From positions 1-43,618 of the forward strand of contig JAKAMT010000007.1 in the NCBI GenBank assembly GCA_021812705.1: a stretch of DNA of 43,618 nt, read 5' to 3'. Numbering within the stretch: position 1 is the first letter of the stretch; each line of letters starts with the position of its first letter. The DNA is from Bacteroidota bacterium. Its GTDB lineage: Bacteria > Bacteroidota > Ignavibacteria > Ignavibacteriales > Melioribacteraceae. Shown one piece after another: positions 9,077 through 17,333 of this stretch. Made by a program: the position numbers and the translations under genes. The notes beneath the pieces are model-generated. The model made no database searches, was not told the origin of the DNA, and worked only from the letters and a program-made list of their open reading frames with translations.

Positions 9077-9990
9077 CTTTTTTACAGGGAATTATCTCAA
9101 TAATCGTGATTATGGCTCTCGCGCCATTGTTTGCCGGAATGGTGAACAAACAAAAAGCGATTTTAACCGGCCGGATCGGAGCGCCGGTTCTTCAGCCTTA
9201 CTATGAGCTGATTCGTCTCTTCAAAAAAGAAACTATTAATGCCGGCACTTCTTCCTTCATAAGTAGAATTTCACCATTGATCAATCTCGTTTCTATGATC
9301 GTGGCCGCGGCAATGCTTCCGGTAGGGTTCTGGAAACCGATAATCAGTTTTAACGGCGATATAATTCTGTTCGCTTATATTCTTGGTCTTGCCCGTTTTT
9401 TTCAGATCCTTGCTGCAATGGATATCGGCAGTTCATTCGAAGGAATGGGCGCTGCGCGCGAGGCAACGTTTGCTCTCTTTGCCGAACCGATCTTCTTTTT
9501 TACGATAGGGAGTATCTCATTTATCAGCGGTTATAATTCTTTATTCGATATTTACCATTCAATTCAGCTGAATAATGTCTCGTATGAAGTATTTATAATC
9601 GTCTGCTCAATTTCCGTTTTTATGCTTGCTGTTACGGAATGTTCAAGAATGCCGGTTGATGATCCAAACACGCATCTCGAGCTCACGATGATTCACGAAG
9701 TAATGATACTCGATAATTCAGGCATCGATCTGTTTCTTTACCAGTACTCAAGCTATATCAAACTCTTTATCTATGCGCTTCTTGAAATTTCTTTTTTCTA
9801 TCCGTTCAGTCAGAAGAGCAATTCTGTGGGGATTTTAATCTTCATCACCGGAAGTGTCGCGCTTACTTTTGTCCTTGGAATAGTTGAAACCATTACTTCA
9901 AGATACAGGATGAAAAATATTCCGCAGTATCTACTCTTTGCGACCGCTATCGGAATTTTAAATTTGCTGATCTATACTTTTACAAAATGA
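9067..9990 (+). CDS. HyfC/NuoH-like membrane subunit
   Basis: GRIGAPVLQPYYELIRLFKKE, FEGMGAAREATFALFAEP, PVDDPNTHLELTMIHE. Confidence 0.9.
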   Translation: MGLTFLQGIISIIVIMALAPLFAGMVNKQKAILTGRIGAPVLQPYYELIRLFKKETINAGTSSFISRISPLINLVSMIVAAAMLPVGFWKPIISFNGDIILFAYILGLARFFQILAAMDIGSSFEGMGAAREATFALFAEPIFFFTIGSISFISGYNSLFDIYHSIQLNNVSYEVFIIVCSISVFMLAVTECSRMPVDDPNTHLELTMIHEVMILDNSGIDLFLYQYSSYIKLFIYALLEISFFYPFSQKSNSVGILIFITGSVALTFVLGIVETITSRYRMKNIPQYLLFATAIGILNLLIYTFTK

Positions 9991-9997
9991 ACTGAAT

Positions 9998-10630
9998 ATG
10001 GAAAATGTATTAAGCATATTATTCTGCCTCTCATTGTTTTACGTGGTTGTTACTTCGCGGGTAAAGGCATATGTGACGGTATTGCGGTTCCAGGGGATTA
10101 TATTGTCTGTCCTTCTCGTAATCCCGTTTATCTATAATTTTTCAATATTCGGAATTATTCTGCCGGCAACATTGCTGCTGGTAAAAGTATTTCTCATTCC
10201 GGGCTATATAAATAAAGTTATTCTAGATCTCGATATAAAGAGAAGAATTGAACCGCCGATTCAGCAGATGATATTTCTTCCCCTTGTAATCGCAACAATG
10301 ATTATAGTATTTCTCGCGTCCAGCATTCTCTCAAAAATTACAGAGCTGGATGTAATTCCGTTTGCTTCCGGATTCTCGGCGATTATTATCGGCATATACC
10401 TGATTATTTTCCGGAGGAAACTGATAATTCATGTCTGCGGTTTTCTGATTCTTGAAAACGGAATTTTCCTCTTCGGTACTGCGGTCGCATCGGAACTTCC
10501 GATGATGATTGAACTCGGCACATTGCTCGATATCTTTGTTGTTGTATTCCTCATGGGAATTGCATTGAATAGGATAAGAGGCACTTTCGCGGGATTTGAA
10601 GCAACGCATCTTGGGAGACTGAAAGACTGA
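9998..10630 (+). CDS. HyfE-like membrane subunit
   Basis: Position in operon; GFLILENGIFLFGTAVASELPMMIELGTLLDIFVVVFLMGI. Confidence 0.85.
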   Translation: MENVLSILFCLSLFYVVVTSRVKAYVTVLRFQGIILSVLLVIPFIYNFSIFGIILPATLLLVKVFLIPGYINKVILDLDIKRRIEPPIQQMIFLPLVIATMIIVFLASSILSKITELDVIPFASGFSAIIIGIYLIIFRRKLIIHVCGFLILENGIFLFGTAVASELPMMIELGTLLDIFVVVFLMGIALNRIRGTFAGFEATHLGRLKD

Positions 10631-12084
10631 TGCTCGAATTTTCTATTTTTATATTGATTCCACTCGCTTCGGCAGGATTATGTTATCTGATTAAAAATTT
10701 GCGTGTGCAATATGCAATCTCTCTCTTTGTATCTACAATCCATCTCGGGTTATCGCTGGCTGTTTTTCTAGGTCTGCATCACACACTATTACCGACTTTT
10801 TTCGGCGTTGATTCGCTCAGCAAATTTTTTATACTGATTCTCTCCAACGTTTATTTCTGGGTCGTTCTCGTTTCCTATTCTTATCTTAAAAGACCCGTGA
10901 TGCCGAGAGCCGAAGAGGGAAAGCGGTTTTACTTTATGCTTTTGAATTTTTATCTGGCCGCCAATTCTGCGGCAATGTTGAGCAGTCATTTCGGAATGTA
11001 TTGGGTTGCAGCCGAAGCAACAACTCTAAGCGTGGCTCCGCTGATCTATTTTTACCGCAATGAAGAATCACTTGAAGCAATGTGGAAATACCTCTTTCTG
11101 GTCTCTATCGGAATTGCGTTCGCGTTCATTGGAATTTTATTACTGACTCTCTCGGCTAAAGGGACTTCGCTGGCGGGAGGACAATTATTCTTCTGGGAAT
11201 TCATACGAAAAGCCGGTCAGTTAAATCCGATCTGGTTGAAAGCCAGTTTTGTGTTCATCTTTGTAGGACTGAGTACAAAAATTGGAATTGCGCCGATGCA
11301 TTCGGGCGATATCGATGCCACAAGCAATGCCCCGAGTCCGATTGCAGCCTTGATGTCCGGCTCGCTCCGGTTGACCGCACTTCTCGGAGTCTTGAGAATT
11401 TTTCAGATCATCCGGCCCACTTCTTCATTTGAGTTCGCGAAAACGCTCCTCATTATCGGTGCTTTGCTCTCGCTCTTTGTAGCATTCGTATTTATGTTCA
11501 GAGTGAATAATTATAAACGGTTGCTCGCATATTCAAGCGTTGAGCATCTCGGACTAATTTCTCTCGGATTGGGAATAGGGGGATTGGCTTTTGTCGGCGC
11601 ACTGTATCATGCAATCTATAATTCGATTACTAAAGTAGTTCTCTTCCTTATGGCGGGAAATATTCACAGCCGGTTTAAATCGCGCGAAGTGGATAAAATC
11701 AGGTCGGTCCTGAATGTTTTGCCGAAAACCGGATGGCTCTTTATCCTGGCATTTATGGCTATCTCCGGAATACCTCCGCTTGGAATATTTTTTAGTGAGA
11801 TAAAAATATTTGAAGGAATTCTTTTCTCAGATAAACCGTATCTGCTCGCAGTGGTTATGTTTTTTCTCCTCTTCATTTTTGTGAATATGGGCAAAATAAT
11901 TTTTACTATGCTCTACAAAAAAGGAGATGATGATAAACTGCAGAGTGGAGTCGAGAAATTTGAACTTACTCATTTTGTGGCTATTGTTTTGCTGATTCTA
12001 TTGGTCGCAATTGCGGTTGCCGCGCCGGATAAGGTTAACCTGAATATTATTGATATCGCAAAAGATTTTGGTGTAAAATTATGA
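10630..12084 (+). CDS. HyfF-like antiporter-like membrane subunit
   Basis: KIGIAPMHSGDIDATSNAPSPIAALMSGSLRLTALLGVLRI; RVNNYKRLLAYSSVEHLGLI. Confidence 0.87.
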   Translation: MLEFSIFILIPLASAGLCYLIKNLRVQYAISLFVSTIHLGLSLAVFLGLHHTLLPTFFGVDSLSKFFILILSNVYFWVVLVSYSYLKRPVMPRAEEGKRFYFMLLNFYLAANSAAMLSSHFGMYWVAAEATTLSVAPLIYFYRNEESLEAMWKYLFLVSIGIAFAFIGILLLTLSAKGTSLAGGQLFFWEFIRKAGQLNPIWLKASFVFIFVGLSTKIGIAPMHSGDIDATSNAPSPIAALMSGSLRLTALLGVLRIFQIIRPTSSFEFAKTLLIIGALLSLFVAFVFMFRVNNYKRLLAYSSVEHLGLISLGLGIGGLAFVGALYHAIYNSITKVVLFLMAGNIHSRFKSREVDKIRSVLNVLPKTGWLFILAFMAISGIPPLGIFFSEIKIFEGILFSDKPYLLAVVMFFLLFIFVNMGKIIFTMLYKKGDDDKLQSGVEKFELTHFVAIVLLILLVAIAVAAPDKVNLNIIDIAKDFGVKL

Positions 12085-13559
12085 AACTGATCGAAGTTCA
12101 GAATAATCAGATGTTCAAAATTGATGATATCCGCTTTACCGGAAAAGAGGAATTCAGAGATACTATTGCTGAACTGATGCTTAACGGAAGCAGATTGATT
12201 TCTCTTACTCCAGTTGACCCGGATAATCCGAAAAAAATATTCGCCGCGTTGACTGACAAAAATTTTTCGGTTATATATCTGAGCGGGTGCGACTTTAACG
12301 GGTCAGCACTTGAATACGAATCCTTTGCAAACGATTTTCCACAGACAAATTATTTCGAATGCGAACTTGCCGAAAATTACGGCATAATGCCGTTGAATCA
12401 TCCGTGGCTCAGACCTGTAAGAAAACAGAATGTGATAATGGGAAATATACCGTATCACTTTTTCCAGTTGAAGGGAGAAGAGGTTCATGAAGTTGCGGTG
12501 GGACCGATCCACGCGGGAGTCATTGAACCGGGTCATTTCAGATTTCAGTGCCATGGCGAACTTGTTTATAATCTCGAAATTAATTTGGGTTACCAGCACA
12601 GGGGAGTGGAAAAATTATTTCTTCAGTTGAATTCTGATCAACGAATTATTTTGTCGGAATCAATTGCGGGCGATACCGCGCTCGGCCATGCATTTGCGCA
12701 CTGCCACGCGATTGAAAGTTTATCGAATATACAACTGAGTCTGCGCGCTAAAGTGATAAGAACTGTAGCCGCGGAGATCGAAAGAGTAGCAATGCATCTC
12801 TCCGGACTGGGAGGTATTGCAAATGATGTTGGTTTCGCTCTCCCGTCAGCTTCATACGGAAGATTGCGCACACTAGCCATTAATAGTCTCGCGCTGATTT
12901 GCGGATCAAGATTCGGCAGGGGATTGTTTGTATATGGCGGAGTCCGTTACGATATCGATAATGAAATAAAAAATTCCGTGATGGAAAACCTGAATACAAT
13001 ATTGAATGATGTTCGGCAAGTCAACGACTATATGTTCTCGTCGGTAGGTGCGCTTTCTCGTTTCGAGGAAACGGGAATTGTAAGCAAAGATCTTGCTCAG
13101 AGTATCGGATTGGTCGGTCTGGCCGCCCGCTCGTCAGGACTTGAAGAGGATGTCCGGATTAATTTTCCATACAGCGCCTACCGTTATAATCCTGTCTCTA
13201 TGATAACATTATCGACCGGTGATGTTTTCGCGCGGGCCCGTTTGCGCGCGCTTGAAATTGATGAGACGTTGCGGTTCATAATCGAACAGCTCGAGAATCT
13301 TCCTGAAGGAGAGATTAAAGCCGGATCCGGAAAAACAGTGCCTGGCTCCGCTGTAATCTCGATGATCGAGGGATGGCGCGGAGAAATTGTTCATTCGGTA
13401 TTTACAGACTCCGAAGGGAAATTGATGAATTATAAAATCAAAGATCCTTCATTTAATAATTGGTATGGATTGAGTCTGGCATTACGCGAGACTGGCATTT
13501 CGGATTTCCCGCTGTGTAATAAAAGTTTTGATCTGTCGTATGCCGGTCACGATTTATAA
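12081..13559 (+). CDS. HyfG-like (NuoC+NuoD-type) large subunit lacking NiFe cysteine motifs; Ehr-type
   Basis: NuoD/HycE-like YQHRGVEKLF, but SESIAGDTALGHAFAHCHAIE and DPSFNNWYGL in place of the CxxC motifs. Confidence 0.87.
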   Translation: MKLIEVQNNQMFKIDDIRFTGKEEFRDTIAELMLNGSRLISLTPVDPDNPKKIFAALTDKNFSVIYLSGCDFNGSALEYESFANDFPQTNYFECELAENYGIMPLNHPWLRPVRKQNVIMGNIPYHFFQLKGEEVHEVAVGPIHAGVIEPGHFRFQCHGELVYNLEINLGYQHRGVEKLFLQLNSDQRIILSESIAGDTALGHAFAHCHAIESLSNIQLSLRAKVIRTVAAEIERVAMHLSGLGGIANDVGFALPSASYGRLRTLAINSLALICGSRFGRGLFVYGGVRYDIDNEIKNSVMENLNTILNDVRQVNDYMFSSVGALSRFEETGIVSKDLAQSIGLVGLAARSSGLEEDVRINFPYSAYRYNPVSMITLSTGDVFARARLRALEIDETLRFIIEQLENLPEGEIKAGSGKTVPGSAVISMIEGWRGEIVHSVFTDSEGKLMNYKIKDPSFNNWYGLSLALRETGISDFPLCNKSFDLSYAGHDL

Positions 13560-13653
13560 AATAGATTCTAGGATCACCTTAATTACGGGTGTAAATGAGT
13601 ACAGATTTATTTGAATGAATATCGGCTGATATTATTAAGAAAAATAATTATTT

Positions 13654-14400
13654 ATGAAAGACGCAATTAAAATAAGAATACTTCAGGGTGATCCGGTTAT
13701 TCACGATGTAAAAAACGCATCTCTCCCAAAATTGTTCCGCGGATTGCCGGTTATAGAAGATAAACCGTGCCTCACCGGCTGCACGAGCTGTGCCGAAATC
13801 TGCCCGACAAACGCGATCAAGTTAAATCCCGTAAGTATAGATATTGGTTTATGCGTTTTTTGCCCTTTGTGCGAAGAAGCCTGTCCCGAAAAATTAATCC
13901 ATTTTACGAACGATTATAATACGGCATCAGAAGTCAGAGAAAAATTAATTGTAACTAATAAAACAAAAAGTATTACTCCGGAAAAAGCTTCGGAGAAGAT
14001 CAGGAACTATTTTGGTCGATCTCTGAAACTGCGTCAGATATCTGCCGGCGGGTGCAACGGATGCGAACTTGAATTAAATGCTCTCGGCAATGTTAATTTT
14101 GATATGGGCAGATACGGTATTGAATTTGTCGCCTCGCCCCGGCATGCCGATGGAATTGTTATAACCGGTCCCATAACTGAAAATATGTCTAAGGCCGTCG
14201 AAATATGTTTCGATGCCGTCCCGAATCCAAAAATAATTATTCTTGTTGGTACCTGCGCTATTTCTTGCGGCATCTTTAAGAATTCAACCAAGCTACAACG
14301 GAAATTCCTCAATGAAAATAAAATTGACCTTTTTATTCCAGGCTGCCCGCCCCATCCGCTGACTTTTATAAACGGATTATTAGATTGGCTTGATAAATAA
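13654..14400 (+). CDS. Fused 2[4Fe-4S] ferredoxin (HyfH-like) + NuoB/HyfI-like small subunit, copy A
   Basis: CLTGCTSCAEICP, CVFCPLCEEACP, then GGCNGCELE, GTCAIS, IPGCPPHP. Confidence 0.9.
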   Translation: MKDAIKIRILQGDPVIHDVKNASLPKLFRGLPVIEDKPCLTGCTSCAEICPTNAIKLNPVSIDIGLCVFCPLCEEACPEKLIHFTNDYNTASEVREKLIVTNKTKSITPEKASEKIRNYFGRSLKLRQISAGGCNGCELELNALGNVNFDMGRYGIEFVASPRHADGIVITGPITENMSKAVEICFDAVPNPKIIILVGTCAISCGIFKNSTKLQRKFLNENKIDLFIPGCPPHPLTFINGLLDWLDK

Positions 14401-14649
14401 TTTAATCGGTCGGTTATCAGTCAAATATTCAATTTTTAAATATCGCAAATCAGTCTGATAACTCATGAATTGCATAATCATCTCTACTTCCTTCAATATG
14501 GATAGTATTACACCGAGATCAATAATTATAAATGTGGGTTTTATCAGTATCGACAACAATGTCTGCTAAAAAAATAATTTTTATAAAAATCATATTTTAC
14601 TTTATATAACAGTTTTCAAAAATTATCTTTACCCAACAGTAAATCAAAA

Positions 14650-14814
14650 ATGAAAAGCACAACGCAAAATATCCAATCTGATTTTACAAGTGCCGGATCG
14701 GGCATTACGGGTGTTGTGCCAATTTCTATTAATAACTTTCCTTCACTTATTCTACTAGGGATTAATATTATTATTCTAAGCCTGCTCGGTAGTCTAATTA
14801 CTGTGATAGGCTAA
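14650..14814 (+). CDS. Small hydrophobic protein, 54 aa, copy A
   Basis: MKSTTQNIQSDFTSAGSGITGVVPISINNFPSLILLGINIIILSLLGSLITVIG; open frame matching the 22250-22414 ORF; absent from the ORF track by size. Confidence 0.5.
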   Translation: MKSTTQNIQSDFTSAGSGITGVVPISINNFPSLILLGINIIILSLLGSLITVIG

Positions 14815-14872
14815 GACATAATAGGTTGACCCAAAATCAGATCAAAATATTGGTTAAACAAGTAGAACAAAA

Positions 14873-14974
14873 GACAGGGCAAGAGAGATTGAAGGTGTGC
14901 CCAAGTTGGGGCGTCCTGAAAATTTTATACCGACTGTAAAAAGGGAAATGGCCGACCCTAAAAAGGCGCAATGA
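14873..14974 (+). pseudogene. 3' remnant of a second SulP gene
   Basis: Reads DRAREIEGVPKLGRPENFIPTVKREMADPKKAQ*, matching the SulP C-terminus [28 protein letters not shown]. Confidence 0.8.
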
Positions 14975-15092
14975 TAGATGTGATTTTTATCTATTGTGAC
15001 TTATCCGTAAAAGATTATATTAGAACATATTCGAGGGCAATTATTCTTTAATTAACTGAGAAAGGGAAAATATATCTTTTAAGGAGGGTATT

Positions 15093-16946
15093 ATGAAAAG
15101 ATTTCAACTGCTTTTCGCGGTTGCAACTCTAATGGGGCTCTTTTCAACTTATTCCTTTGCAGAAACTGAACCGAATAACACGTACCAGACAGCTAATACG
15201 TTACTGCCCAGCGGCGGCAGCGATTCCGGCTCCCTGAATGAAGGAAATCCTACATCATCCTATGATCCCGAAGACTGGTTTAAAGTTACTTTATCTTCGG
15301 ACGGATGCTGGTATGTTACAACTACCAGCTCATCCGGATTGGATATAGACCTGTATATCTATGATACTAACGGCAATACACAAATTGCCTCCGGAACAAA
15401 ATACGGCACGTTTGAATCCGTCTATAAAGTAAATCTTAAAGCGGGCACCTATTATGTCCGTCTATACCGTTTTAATGGCACCGGAACTTATTCTCTGTCT
15501 TCAAGATTTACTTCTGCTCTTTATACAAACGATTCTGAACCCAATGATACATATCAGACTGCACTTTCACTCGGTTTGAATACGCAGACTACTGGGCATA
15601 TATATTATTATGGAAATGGAACCACTGATGGAGAGGATTATTACAAAGTTGTAATTCCTTATGATGGCAGCTTGACAGCCAACGTGGCATCGGATTCCGC
15701 AGATATTGATATTTACCTGTTTGATGTGAACGGCGCAACTCAGATAAAATCAGGCACGGCATATGGACTTACTGATCAGTTCACTTATCCTAATTTATCT
15801 CCCGGGACTTATTACATCAGAATATATCCCGCAGGGGGACATCAGGGGTCTTACACATTAAGTGCCACATATGTGCAATCTTCAATTAACAGCGTAACCA
15901 CAAATGATCCAGAATTAAATGATTCATATCAGACTGCTGTAACATATTTTAATTTCGGCTCTTCAGGCACTTTAACCAATTATGGTCATCTTGGTTTCTA
16001 CACAAACAGCTATAAGGATAACGATGATTACTGGGTGCTCCAGACTTCAACCGACGGCAAGATTGTGATCAGAATAGAATCGAACAGCACTCTTGATATA
16101 GACCTGTATCTAATTGATGTGAACGGTTCAACGTCCATATACAGCGCTTCGAATTACGGTAGTACAGAGACGTTAACTTTCAATAATTTAGCCGCGGGCA
16201 AATTCTATATAAGAGCATGGAATTCAGGCGGCGGATACGGTTCTTATAAAATTACGTGTGAATTTACAACACCTACGATGGCTAACGATTCCGGCAGCAA
16301 TGATACATTTGGAACTGCGGCTTCAATCAGCCTGGAAACCAAAATGACCGGGCATCTTGGCTATTATGCTAACAGCGTAACTGACTATGACGATTATTAT
16401 ATTTTTACATTACCCGCCGCGTGGGATTCTCTTTATGTGAGAACAGATTCAGAGTCTTCGCTCGAACTTGATCTTTATCTTTTTAACAGTTCACAGGTAC
16501 AAATTAACAGCGGCTACGCTTACGGTACAAAAGAGTTGGTCAAAAGAGGTAGCACTGCAGCGGGGACTTATTACGTGCGCGCATACAGATCAAGCGGACA
16601 GGGAAGTTATGCAATAAAAATTTCAAACCGGTATCCCGCATCTCCATTAACGGATGTTAAAAAGGAAGAGATTATAATTCCTGCAGATTACTCCTTGTCC
16701 CAGAATTATCCCAATCCTTTCAACCCGACCACCAATATCAAATATCAAATTCCGGTTCCGGGATATGTTACTTTAAAAGTATTTGATCTTCTGGGAAGGG
16801 AAGTAAAAACACTGGTAGACGGAAATTTAAATGCAGGATTCTACAATGCGGAATTAAACGCTTCCGATCTTTCGAGCGGAATTTATTTTTACAGAATTCA
16901 GACGGATAAATTTACCGCAGTTAAAAAACTGCTTCTGATAAAATAA
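15093..16946 (+). CDS. Secreted multi-PPC-domain protein with T9SS type A sorting domain
   Basis: Signal peptide; repeated E(P/S)NDTYQTA..DxDDYY..LDLYLxD..G.YYVR blocks; C-terminal NYPNPFNPTTNIKYQIP...KKLLLIK. Confidence 0.87.
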   Translation: MKRFQLLFAVATLMGLFSTYSFAETEPNNTYQTANTLLPSGGSDSGSLNEGNPTSSYDPEDWFKVTLSSDGCWYVTTTSSSGLDIDLYIYDTNGNTQIASGTKYGTFESVYKVNLKAGTYYVRLYRFNGTGTYSLSSRFTSALYTNDSEPNDTYQTALSLGLNTQTTGHIYYYGNGTTDGEDYYKVVIPYDGSLTANVASDSADIDIYLFDVNGATQIKSGTAYGLTDQFTYPNLSPGTYYIRIYPAGGHQGSYTLSATYVQSSINSVTTNDPELNDSYQTAVTYFNFGSSGTLTNYGHLGFYTNSYKDNDDYWVLQTSTDGKIVIRIESNSTLDIDLYLIDVNGSTSIYSASNYGSTETLTFNNLAAGKFYIRAWNSGGGYGSYKITCEFTTPTMANDSGSNDTFGTAASISLETKMTGHLGYYANSVTDYDDYYIFTLPAAWDSLYVRTDSESSLELDLYLFNSSQVQINSGYAYGTKELVKRGSTAAGTYYVRAYRSSGQGSYAIKISNRYPASPLTDVKKEEIIIPADYSLSQNYPNPFNPTTNIKYQIPVPGYVTLKVFDLLGREVKTLVDGNLNAGFYNAELNASDLSSGIYFYRIQTDKFTAVKKLLLIK

Positions 16947-16981
16947 CACTGATACGGTTAATCCGGATTATTCTTTCACCG

Positions 16982-17005
16982 CTCTCCCCGTAATCGCGGG
17001 GAGAG
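16982..17005. repeat. Perfect 9-bp inverted repeat CTCTCCCCG-taatcg-CGGGGAGAG
   Basis: Read directly; no following T-tract, so not an obvious terminator. Confidence 0.8.
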
Positions 17006-17333
17006 GCGGCATTTCAGTAATCTCCGGTTCAGTACCGGTCAGCAGCACATTCATAAGTATTAAAAATAATCTTCTAATTTTCTTTTTCAGCTGCTTAATA
17101 GATTTTTTTCTCTTTCGCGTTGATAGCGTGCTGAAATTAGTTAGGATGTGTCCATTTTTTCAATTGAAACAGGAGATTCCGGTCTTATTCATATAGGAGA
17201 TTAGTGATTAAAAGATTTACTTTATACGAAAAATTTGTGAACTTATATCACCTTATTAAACTGTAGTAATCAATGCGTTGAGTACTCCTCTTCCGGCATT
17301 AATCGGATTAAGACATTATCAGTTTCCGTGTGA

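Larger units (their letters stand above)
13243..14862 (+). repeat. Segmental duplication copy A (ehrG 3' end - ehrHI - 54-aa ORF)
   Basis: Near-colinear high-identity match to 20846-22462. Confidence 0.9.

Noticed and set aside
12081-13559. Functional group 4 [NiFe]-hydrogenase
   Set aside because: The large subunit lacks both CxxC Ni-ligand motifs, so hydrogenase activity is not supported.
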